NCBI GenBank assembly: GCA_963930655.1
Contig: OZ005602.1
Location: 20,225,840-20,289,839, forward strand
DNA length: 64,000 bases
Direction of reading: 5' to 3'
Source of the DNA: Myrica gale
Taxonomy: Eukaryota > Streptophyta > Magnoliopsida > Fagales > Myricaceae
Positions 38,101-48,015 of this stretch are shown here, in pieces. The position numbers and the translations under genes are program-made. The notes under the pieces were generated by a model, which saw nothing but the letters and a program-made list of their open reading frames with translations, had not been told where the DNA came from and made no database searches. The stretch's first letter is position 1, and each line of letters begins with the position of its first letter.

Positions 38101-39138
38101 TGGACGTGATTACTGTGTTGCCTTTATACACATGTACAAACATGATAGTGAAGTTGCACATGCAACCTGTATAGCCCACAATCTCACCCTCCCGGCTTAT
38201 TCGTAATATATTGAAGAAGATGAAGGGTAAACATGACATCTTAAGAGGAAAACTAATTGGAAACCAAGAACAGTCACACATTGTGTAAGTAATTTACACG
38301 TGGTCCAACACTTATCAACTTCATAACAGTCATGTTTACAATGTAGAGTGGAAGTGAAATAACTAGTCACTTTCTGCATCTTCTTAACAAATTCCTCTCT
38401 CTCATTTTTAAGAAGCAAAAAGGAAAACAGAAACGGAAGGCTCTCGTGGATTAAGATTTGACCTTCACTAGTAACAAATGTTAGCACAAAGGCAAGCATT
38501 CAAATCCTCACCTAAGTCCTGTAGTATTATAATAGGAGAAGGTAAGAATACTTGTAAGTATATTTCAACAATGGCCACTCATAGGTAAAGGAACTAGTCT
38601 GATTAGACCTGTGTCTCGACTCTCAAATATAAAAGTCGAAAACCCCCAACACAAATTCCCATAACTGATCACCGGAATCTTCAATTATTACATACATGCC
38701 ACACCAACAACAAAAGTTCCCGAACACGTGCTCCCAGTTGAAGACATCAACATTGAATTATCACATCCAAGCTCACAGTCACCGATGTAATATCTTTGGC
38801 ATATACGTGACTCTTTTTCATCGATTTGGAAGTGCATCCAAGTACTAAATAGTCAGTAGAATCACCATTTCGGTAAGAAAACACGAAAAATTAATTGGTG
38901 AAATTAGCATTTCGAAAGAATCACATGATTGAAAGAAAACTAATCAGAGTATATTAAACCAAAACATATAAATACATAGAGGTTTAGGGAGCCTAGAAAA
39001 AAAATCGAAAAATGATGATCAAACCTGTAAGACACCATAGGTGACAAGTGTGGACATGATCCCGACCACAGCAAAAACCATTTTCCATATCTTGTTGTCT
39101 TTCCAAGTGCCGCCCGCACCTAATGTTGGTTCTACCAT
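29138..39138 (-). CDS. UTR5: UDP-galactose/UDP-glucose transporter, UTR5-like
   Basis: Eleven exons on the minus strand: 39138-39025, 38045-37932, 37731-37639, 37512-37447, 36280-36182, 35288-35209, 31936-31824, 29841-29753, 29600-29514, 29409-29341 and 29254-29138. They total 347 codons (346 aa), all GT-AG with matching phases. The protein is a multi-spanning nucleotide-sugar transporter of the UAA/NST family, which exchanges UDP-sugars for UMP across Golgi or ER membranes. Diagnostic stretches include [72 protein letters not shown] and [18 protein letters not shown]. The cytosolic C-terminal tail is Lys- and Ser-rich ([15 protein letters not shown]). Relatives are Arabidopsis UTR5 (At3g46180) and its paralogue, from memory; the substrate cannot be read from sequence. 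Intron 6 is enlarged by a LINE, and intron 7 is the source of a duplicate at 1136-1570. Confidence 0.92.
32384..35181 (+). mobile_element. L1-type LINE in transporter intron 6
   Basis: The insertion is 32401-35164, between perfect 17-bp repeats TAGTTATCCTAATAATG (32384-32400 and 35165-35181), antisense to the host gene. It is 5' truncated: reverse transcriptase sequence ([26 protein letters not shown] with the FADD catalytic motif, [22 protein letters not shown]) leads to a zinc-binding RVT tail ([39 protein letters not shown]). Frameshifts and stops, such as at 33906, make it inactive. Extra pieces of LINE 3' sequence sit at both ends. Confidence 0.92.
36530..36550. repeat. (AAT)7 microsatellite
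   Basis: Seven ATA/AAT triplets in transporter intron 4. A run of about thirteen C residues follows at 36659-36671. Confidence 0.9.
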
Positions 39139-40476
39139 AGCCCATCAACAAATCTCCAAACCACTGTCCCTCACTTCAGCAAATTCAACACAAGCCACCA
39201 CAAAATATGATCTTTTCCAATTTAAAAAAGTAATCAACTTAAAGGGATAAATACAAAGTTAGAGACGACTAGGTAGAGAGACAGAGACAACTAGGTTACT
39301 ATTTACCTACGTTAATATACGACGTCGTTAAGAGGCATATAGCTGGAGATGTAACGAGTATTGGCGGAAAGAGTGGCCGAAGATAACGACCGGTCAATGT
39401 CGAGGGCCGAAGATAGGGGATCGAAAAGATTGAAGCCAGAGATAGCAAGAGAGAGACAGACTGCCAGACAGAGATTGAAGCCGGAGAGAGAGCGGGAACG
39501 AACGATCGAGAAGTGGAGCAGGGATTCGTAGTATGCAACAATTTGGACCGTCTGAGAAAAGCAAGTGGTAGCTTCTGTTCTAAGAGGAATCAGAGGTGGT
39601 AGTGATGGAGATCACCAGTGTCTCCTTTCACGCCGGTCGCCTTTCTGCAGGGCTTTAAGGAATAGAATACTATAGTCTATAGAGAGAAAGCCACGTCAGT
39701 CAGCCCCACCGTGTGTGTGGGCCCCTTTACGAGGGAGTTTAGGATTGAGGACCGGCTGTCTTCTAGAATTTGATTGGTCAGACTTAAGAGTAGAGGACAA
39801 ACGATGTACCCAACTGGCCAACTCAACCTCTCGATATAGTGGTAGAGGGCTAGAACTACAGACGAAACTATACCAAAAAAATCCGAAATTAAATTTAAAA
39901 AATACCAAAAAATTCAGAGATTAAAGAAAGTGCTTCAGAAAAATAAAAAGTTGTTAACTCACCTCGTAGTAGTTACAAAAATGAGCAAAATATTATATAG
40001 AAAGGGCAAACGGAAATCTAAATTACCCTTGTGTGGTGTTTGTAAATTAAAATATTAATTAACAAATAATTATAAAATAATATTTTGTTTCTATTAAATA
40101 ATTATAAAAAAATTGCTAAATCATCTTTTTCTTCACTCTTTTATTCTCATAAAATTAAAATTTTGGTCACTCCCAAAATTTTAATTTGCAAACACTAAGG
40201 TTGTGTTTAAGTGTTAAATTTTATGGTAGTTAAAATTATGGGTATGAAATTTGGTGAAAAGTTAAGATGGTTTACGAGAGTTGGTAAAAAAATGAGAAGA
40301 AAGAAATGGTTGTAATGATGATAAAATTTTTGAGTGATAAAATTTGTGTTGCTAAACGCAAAACGTGTTTGGATGATTAGCAGCCTTGATTTGCAAAATT
40401 ATCGCCTTTGAAAATGCTTTTGTGGTGTTGTCTAAGAGACTAAATAAATCTTCAAGTGAACCATTCTTTTTTTTTA
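39139..40476. other. Transporter upstream region
   Basis: Presumed 5' UTR and promoter of the transporter, including CT/GA-rich sequence at 39250-39560. A diverged MITE-like segment lies at about 40199-40365 (GGTTGTGTTTAAG at one end, TAAACGCAAA at the other). No gene is seen in the short open frames. Confidence 0.4.
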
Positions 40477-40730
40477 GGGTTTAATGCATGTCATGCCCCT
40501 GTGGTATGCGGTAATAGCAAATATGCCCCTGAGGTAAACAAAATCATTTTCATACCCCTGAGGTAAACATTCAGAAGCAAATATGTTCTTCCGTTATGTT
40601 TACCTCAGGGGTATGAAAGGGTATATTTGCTCCTGAATGTTTACCTCAGGGGTATGAAAAGGACTTTGTTTACCTTAGAGGCATATTTGCTATTACCGCA
40701 TACTACAAGGGCATGACATGCATTTAACCC
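40477..40730. mobile_element. Core-less MULE-type MITE
   Basis: A 254-bp near-palindromic element: two inverted repeats beginning GGGTTTAATGCATG and GGGTTAAATGCATG meet with almost no spacer. The arms match the arms of the element at 46130-46663 (ATGCCCCTG, GAGGTAAACAAA, CTTCCGTTATG) but lack its GC-rich core. The flanks are T-runs ending in A or AT, so a target duplication is only suggestive. Confidence 0.75.
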
Positions 40731-41301
40731 TTTTTTTATATGAGTGAGTGTATCCCCTCGTTTTTTCGCCTGTTTAACATACATGTTATATATATATACA
40801 TTGTTAATTAGAGTTTTCTTGTTTAAATTATTTCTTCCTTAAGCTTTCTATTATTTTTAATATACTTGTTTTGCACATTTTTAATTTTCTTAATTTTCAA
40901 TTATGTGGTTGCATTCATTTTTATATTATTGGGTTTGGTACTTATTATTATTTTATTACTATTTACATTAGGAGATTTAATTTTGTTAAAGAATCTTTCA
41001 TAATGATATTTATTTTTAGTTTTCTCTTGTTTTATATTCATAGTACTTAGCATGTTTCATGGTCATTGATTAACATTTTATTAATTCTCTTAAGCTTATA
41101 GCCGAATATTGTGCCCTTAAATAATTTACTTTTTAATCTTACCATTAGTTTATAACCTAGTTATTAATGTTCTTCATTTTTGAATTAATTATCTTAAGTC
41201 ACTATGCATGGCCGAACAAGAGCATTAAAGACAACGACTTTCCTTTTTATTTTTCCTTTATTCTCTCTCTTCCTTAGCCGACTGCACGTGGTGTTTTTAT
41301 T
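40731..41301. other. AT-rich intergenic sequence
   Basis: Strongly T-rich sequence with no supported feature. Confidence 0.4.
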
Positions 41302-42347
41302 GGTCCTCTTTGTCTTTTTTTGCTTTTTTTTTTAAACTCACGATGATATATTAAAAAAACACAAACAAAAATTACAATCTATGAAAATAAAGAACAAAAC
41401 CCAAAAGGGGCGTTACAAGCGATAGTGGAGGGGCCAACATTAAAGTGGTTTTAAAAGAGTACACAAGGTCTTCAGGGATGGCGGACTTGAAGTCCAAAGC
41501 GAGAGGACCCGAGAGTCCTCGGGAACACGAAAAAACCGTGAAAGAATTGTCGCTGAAGGACCGATAACAGTGTTGTCGAGCCGGCTCTAGTAAAGCGCTC
41601 AATTTGCAATCCCAGTTGCAATTACAAACAGTAAAAGAACAAGTAATTAAACCTAAACAAGCCTTAAACATTGAGGCTAGCTCAAACGGGCGAAAGCGTA
41701 ACATAAAACAAGCCCTAAACATAGGGGCTGGCCCAAACGGGCTTATGTGGAACATAAAGCATAACATAAATTTCTCCATGAACCGGGGAGAATCATATCA
41801 GAACTGGACCGGCGGTGGCGGCAGTGCGTGCAGGGCGGAGGAGGGGATCCAAACCGAAAAATGTAGGGCAGGAGCCACAGAGGCCATTCCTGTGGAGAAG
41901 ATCTAGATTCGGGTGACGGAGTGGCGATCACGCGCCGCGCGTAGGGAGCTTGGATCAGCTACCGCCACCGCTTGGACGCCGGAGAAGATGAGTTTCGAAG
42001 AGTTCAGCGTGCTAAATCCAACCAGTTGGCGCGTGATTTTCGAAAGGGGGAGGAAACTGTCGTGTGCTTCGTGGAAGAGACCTGCAAAGAAAAACCAATA
42101 AACAAACCAACCCAGCAAGCCCACCGGCCAATCACACCAGAGAGAAGGAGAGGGAAGAAGGAGGAGGGAGGAGGGGGGATGAGGGAGCCGGAGCTCCCCC
42201 CACCTCCGTAGGGGTGCTGGGGTTTGGGGGAAAACAGAGAGGGTTGGTTTTGAGAGAGAACATGTTATCTCTTAAAGCTCTAATCTTCGGTCAAGGGTAG
42301 GTTATTTTTATTACATCCTGGATATGTCAAAAGGTCCTCTTTGTCTT
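41302..42347 (-). mobile_element. Non-coding poly(A) retroposon, copy 2
   Basis: The insertion proper is 41317-42332, flanked by a perfect 15-bp duplication GGTCCTCTTTGTCTT (41302-41316 and 42333-42347). On the minus strand it starts with a CT-rich leader near 42290 and ends in poly(A), seen as T-runs at 41317-41334. Its 3' third matches the retroposon at 6214-7117 (ACTTTAATGTTGGCCCCTCC, CTTGTAACGCCCCTTTTGG). Frames up to 135 codons on the minus strand do not resemble known proteins. Confidence 0.78.
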
Positions 42348-43019
42348 ATTTTTATGCAATAATACTTGCATAAGAGGTAGTTCAATAGGTGCATGTGTTT
42401 GGGCAAAATGGATTTGTAGCCTAATGATTACTTGGTTAGAGTGGTGATTACATTTGTCAACCAAAGCCTCCATGCCGCCACTTTTAGCCATTTAATTAGG
42501 ATGTTTCTCTTGTTTAACTTGAGCTTATGATTGTCTAGCTAAGTAGGGTGTGAGGTTAGAGGAGGAGATGAGGAGGTAACCTTGGTTAACTAATTGGTAT
42601 AGTTGCCTTTTCTTTATTTTTGGTCGACTAAAAGAGAAGATAGAAATAAAGGTGAATGTGTGTGGCTTAGTCGAAGAAGAGAATAGAGTGAAGGAGAGGA
42701 ACAACCAAAGGGAAGAAGAGAAGAATCCAAAGGTCAAAAGGGAGAGGAACAACCGGAGGAGAGAAAGAGGAGGAAAAAAGGAAAGATGAAAAAAGGTGAA
42801 ATGGTCGGACTGCACCTTTCCCCTCTAGTGTTGTTTTTTTAAGCTTTCCTTTATAACTTTATGTTTACTTTTAGGTGTTTTTGCTCAAGGACACTAGTAT
42901 CACCTAACCAAGAAAAAGGTAAGGTTGAATAGATGATGTGAACTTGATTTTTGTGTGCTTTGTTCGGTGATAGTTGTCCCCACACGAACACTATGTGATT
43001 ACTCCTGAAGCACGGGTTC
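42348..43019. other. Intergenic sequence before LINE
   Basis: A purine-rich stretch (GAGAGGAA-type, about 42600-42790) gives opposite-strand Ser/Phe-rich frames by composition. The left limit of the following LINE is not defined. Confidence 0.35.
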
Positions 43020-46000
43020 TGCATGCTCATCGGCCCCACCCTCCCCAAACAACAAACAGAGCTCAAGAGAAGGCGAAGGAGGTGTAGTCAAAACATCCCT
43101 AGCCCCGACGGAAGCGGGAAATGTTTCCACCAAAGGGCTAACAAGGTCTCATCGGGACAGACAACACCTTCGTTCTTGCCGAGCGACGACGACTCCACAG
43201 GATTCGGGTCTAATCGCCCATCGCAAACCGAGTTAGCCACCTCATCCATCTGCCCAACCCGGTCCTGCATACCACGAAGCATCCCGAGCCCAGACTCGAT
43301 GACAAGTATCGGGGCAGACTCGACGCTCGACATAGGCTCATTAGCAACACCAAAGATGGGTTGCAGAATGGTGGGCTCGCAGGCTTCACACCATCCACGC
43401 CAATGGGATGCCCATCGCGATCATCCACAATTAAAGGCCCCTCATCCACTGGCATCGCTAATGCATCGGGCTGAAGAGTGGGCCGAAAGCCTTCGGCTGA
43501 AAGAGCTAAAGCATCGGGCTGAGGAGTGGGCCGAGGGCCTTCAGCGGCGCCCAAACGCTGGGCCTCACCTCCATAATCCAAACAACTTAAACCCACAACA
43601 TCAGGGCCAGCCTCACCCATCACGCTTAATACCTTAAAAAGTCGGTCTATCTCCTCTTTCAGGCCCATAATTCTATTGCAAAAATGCACAACACAGAAAC
43701 TTTCACCCGATCTGTCTGCAGCCGAAATCCCATAAAGTGACACGTCCTTGAAAACTGAACAGCTGAGGAAGAGGTTGAGGATCTTAATAGGAGGGAAGGG
43801 GTGTCCAGCTTGTTTGAGATGCAAGAAGGTGTCGTCGGTGGGGAGGAGCTGGAAGTGCAGCAGTCTGAGCATGGGTCGGTGGATGGTGTTACGTTGAACG
43901 GCTCATCCAAGGGTAATAACTCAGAGTGGGTCTTAAGCATGATTTCTTGGTTCAGGAAGTTGGTTGGTGTCTCTTGCGAAGGCCATGAGATGGAACTGAT
44001 GTCTCTTTTTGCTGCTTTGGAGAATGAGAGAATTCAGAGTTGCCCCATCACTCCTATGAAACCTGGAGGCAGATGTCTCAGAGAGCTTAAAGGATTGAAT
44101 TCCTCAATGAATTATTAGGGGAGTTCTATGTATCACGAAAGAACAGAATGGGAGGGAGGGACCAGCAGAAGTCTTTATAAAGCCCAAAATTCTCAGTTGG
44201 AATGTGAGTGAGCTCAATGATAGAGCCAAACGTTGTAGGATTGGTAATTTGTTAGGGAGTTGGAAACCAGATTTGATCTGTCTTCAGGAAACGAAGGTGG
44301 TGTCTATATTTAGATCGATTATACGGAGTTTATGGGGGGTTCTCACGTTGGTTGGAGTAGTTTAGATGCGGATGGCGCTTCGGGGGTATCTTGATTCTTT
44401 GGGATATGAGGGTTTTTGAGTTGGTGGAGTCATGTGCGAGTTGTTTCTCGGTTTCGGAGGTGATGAGAAATGTTACTGATGGGGCTCTCTAGGGTTTCTC
44501 TGGGGTGTATGGCCCCAACGATGATAGTAGAAGAAGACTTTTGTGGGAGGAGTTGGCTGGGGTGGTGGGATCTTCCATGGTGTTTTGGGGGAGACTTTAA
44601 TGTCTCTCGGTTTCCTAGTGAGAGGTCGGGATCGGCCGGGTTCAGCAATGCTATGGTGGAATTCTCGGAGTTTATTGATGAAAATCTTTTGATTGATATT
44701 CCTTTGGTGGGGGGCACTTTCACTTGGTCTAAGGGTAAGTCTGCTCCTATATGGTCCAGGATAGATCGTTTTCTCTTCACCCCGAGGTGGGAGTCATTGT
44801 TCCCTGACGTGATTCAGAAAAGGTTGCCTAGATTGTACTCGGATCATTTTCCGATTTCCTTGGATTGTGGTTTGGCGGGAAGAGGCAAGAAGCCTTTCAG
44901 GTTTGAGAATATGTGGCTTAAGGCTGATGGGTTTGTGGAAAGAGTTGGGAGATGGTGGAGCTCATATGTCTCTTTCGGGTCTCCAAGCTTCGTGCTTGAC
45001 TCTTAACTGAAGGCGTTAAAACGAGATATTACGATTTGGAATCGTGAAGTCTTTGGGGATGTGGCTTTGAGGAAGGCTTCTTTACTTCAAGAGCTCTCTT
45101 CTTTGGATATTTTGGAGGAGGATGATAGGCTTGATGAAGAGGGAAGTAATCGTAAGTTGAATATTTCTGGGGAGGTGGATCATCTGATTGAGATAGAGGA
45201 AATTAGTTGGAGAGAGAAATCTAGAGCTTTATGGCTCAAAGATGGCGATCGCTGCACCAAATTTTTTCATTGGGTAGCCAACTCCAATAGGAAGGTGAAT
45301 TCCATTTCTTCTTTAAAGGTGGAGGGCGAGCTTGTGGAGGACCCTGCTAGTATTTCTAATGAGATTGTTAGATATTATAGCTCTTTATATAAAGAGCCTC
45401 ACTCTTGGAGACCTTTACTTGATGACTTGGGTTTTGACTCAATCTCGAGAGAGGAAGCAGAATGGCTTGAACGACCCTTTGATGAGGTTGAGGTGACGGG
45501 AGTTGTGCGAAGTCTCAATGGTGATAAAGCTTCGGGTCCGGACGGTTTCTCCTTGGCCTTCTATCAATCCTGTTGGATATTATTAAGGGAGATGTTCTTT
45601 CTACGTTCAATGAGTTTGCTCAAATGGGGCAATTTGTTAGAAGTCTTAATGCCACTTTCATCGTTTTGATTCCTAAGAAGCAAGAAGCTGTTGATTTGAA
45701 GGACTTTCGTCCTATTAGCTTGGTGGAAGGGGTCTACAAAATTCTTGCCAAAGGAGTTGGCCAATCGGTTGTCGTTGGTCATGGAGAAACTCATCTCTCC
45801 TTCCCAAAGTGCCTTTGTGAGAGGAAGACAGATTTTGGATGTTGTCCTTATTGCTAGTGAGGGTATAAATTCCCGGATGCGCTCTAATTCACCTGGTATG
45901 CTTTGCAAACTTGATGTTCATAAAGCTTATGATCGTGTAAATTGGCGTTTCCTTCTATACATGCTGAGAATATGCGGTTTTGGGGTCAAGTGGTGTAGAT

Positions 46001-48015
46001 GGATTTCGTTTTGCATATCTACTGTGAGGTACTCTGTCATCTTGAATGGTACTCCCGAAGGCTTTTTTGGGGGCACTCGTGGTTTGCGCCAAGGTAATCC
46101 CCTTTTGCCTTTTCTGTTTATTATTATTAGGCTTAAATGCACCCCATGCCCCTGGGGTATGCAATAAGAGCAAATATGTCCCTGAGGTAAACAAAGTCAT
46201 TTTCATACCCCTGAGGTATACTTTTAGGAGCAAATATGCCCTTCCGTTATGTGCCGTTTGAAACCCTAACGGAGCCGCGAGGGGTGGCCGCCAGCCACCC
46301 TCGCGGCTCGCGCTGTGCGGGGGTGGCCGGCAGGTGCCACCCTGGCGAAGCATCGCGCTAGGCGGTCGCGCGCCAGCGAGGGGTGGCTCGCTCCCTGGGC
46401 TCCCTTCGCCGCTCGGGGGTTCTCCCCCATTTCTGTTCTGTTTTTTTTTTAATTTCGAAAATGTCAGGTGTCGAGTTGTGATTGGTGCTGACGTGTCTAA
46501 TTTTGACACGTCAGCATTTACCGTTAGGGTTTCAAACGACACATAACGGAAGTGCATATTTGCTCCTGAAAGTATACCTCAGGGGTATGAAAATGACTTT
46601 GTTTACCTCAGGGACATATTTGCTCTTACTGCATACCCCAGGGGCATGAGGTGCATTTAAGCCTTATTATTATGGAGGCACTTAGCAGGATGCTGAACAA
46701 GTTGGTTGCGCTTGGCGCCATTGAGGGTTTCAAGGTTGGAAGAGAAGGGAATGGTGGGGTGTGTATTTCTCATTTTCTTTTTGCAGATGATATGCTTATC
46801 TTGTGCGAGGATGAGGAGAATCAGTTTCGTAATCTTCTTTGCTTGCTTCTTTGCTTTGAGGCAGTCTCTGGGCTTAAGATCAATCTCTCGAAATCAGAAA
46901 TTATCCCCATTGGTGAGGTGGGCCATGTTCGTGACTTGGCTGGAATTTTGAGTTGTAGAGTGTCTCGGTCTCCCTTTGGGAACCCGTTATAAGAGCATTC
47001 ACATTTGGGACGGTATTATTGAACGTACGGAGAGAAGGTTAGCTGGTTGAAAGCGGTGTTATCTATCGAAAGGTAGAAGAGTCACCTTAATCAAGTCCAC
47101 TCTTGCTAATCTACCAACTTACTTTTTGTCTATTTTCCCTATCCTCTCTTCCGTGGCTCGTAGATTGGAGAAATTATAGAGGGACTTTCTTTGGGGTAGT
47201 GACGGACTTGATCACAAGTTCCATCTCCTCAGATGGGATAAGGTGTGCTGCCCCATTAGGTATGGAGGGTTGGGTATTAAAAGGCTGACCACTTTCAACA
47301 AAGGTTTTACTTGGGAAATGGTTGTGGCACTTCGCTGTTGAGTGCAATAGTTTGTGGAGGTGTGTCGTCTTAGAGAAGTATGGGTGTTTGGTGGGTGGGT
47401 GGAGGACACTCCAGGCGAGAGGTTCTTATGGAGTTAGTCTTTGGAGGTTCATCAGTAATAGGTGGAACCCATTCAGTGCAAATATCCGTTTTGTGGTGGG
47501 TTGTGGTAGCAGAGTTAGATTTTGGAGTGACCTTTGGTGTGGGGAGAAACCCTTAAGACAGGAGTATCCGCTTCTTTTTGCCTTAGCTCGGGATAAAGAC
47601 GCTATGGTGGTGGATAATTGGGATGAGAATTCTGGTGGGGGAGCTTGGAACATTCATTTCGTTAGGGCGGCGAATGACTGGGAGTTGGAGATTTTTTCGT
47701 CCTTCTTTTCGTTACTTTATCGCAAAGCAATCAAAAGTGAAGTTGATGATAGGTTGTGTTGGGCGGGATCCAAATCTGGTACATTTTCCGTGACCGATAA
47801 TTTAATGATACTTTTTCATCTATGGATGGGTTGAAGGGCAAGCTGATGAGTTCTCTTTTTTTATGGGCCAATGTTGTGTTTGGCTATCCTTTCTCGGATT
47901 TTTCAGATTTCATTAGTTTTGTTGCTTGTATGACTTGATGTATCAGTATAGTTCTTTTGTACTGTCATCTTTTTTGGTTCCTTAATAAAATCTTTCTTAT
48001 AAAAAAAAAAAAAAA
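43020..48015 (+). mobile_element. Decayed L1-type LINE, nearly full length
   Basis: A plus-strand LINE ending in a 15-A tail at 48001-48015. From about 43790: the ORF1/ORF2 junction region (WFRKLVGVSCEGHE, RELKGLNSSMNY); an AP-like endonuclease at about 44186-44860 (KILSWNVSELND, LICLQETKV, FSGVYGPND, GGDFNVSRFPSER, YSDHFPISLD); a reverse transcriptase at about 45400-46990 ([52 protein letters not shown]); and a zinc-binding tail with an internal deletion near 47815. Stops (for example 45004) and several frameshifts inactivate it. Bases 43020-43770 look coding on the minus strand, suggesting a 5' inversion. A MULE-type element interrupts the reverse transcriptase. Confidence 0.88.
46121..46672. 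mobile_element. MULE-type element inserted in LINE reverse transcriptase
   Basis: The element is 46130-46663 (534 bp), with inverted repeats of about 146 bp starting GGCTTAAATGCACC and a 9-bp duplication TTATTATTA at 46121-46129 and 46664-46672. Removing it restores the LINE reading LFIII-MEALSRM, parallel to [12 protein letters not shown] in the other LINE. The GC-rich core at about 46276-46430 contains GAGGGGTGGC and GGTGGCCGG motifs. ATTGGTGCTGACGTGT lies at 46481-46496. Confidence 0.88.

Noticed and set aside
43023..43637. 204-codon plus-strand frame as a host gene
   Set aside because: It lies at the LINE 5' end; the opposite strand looks more coding and no host domain is seen.
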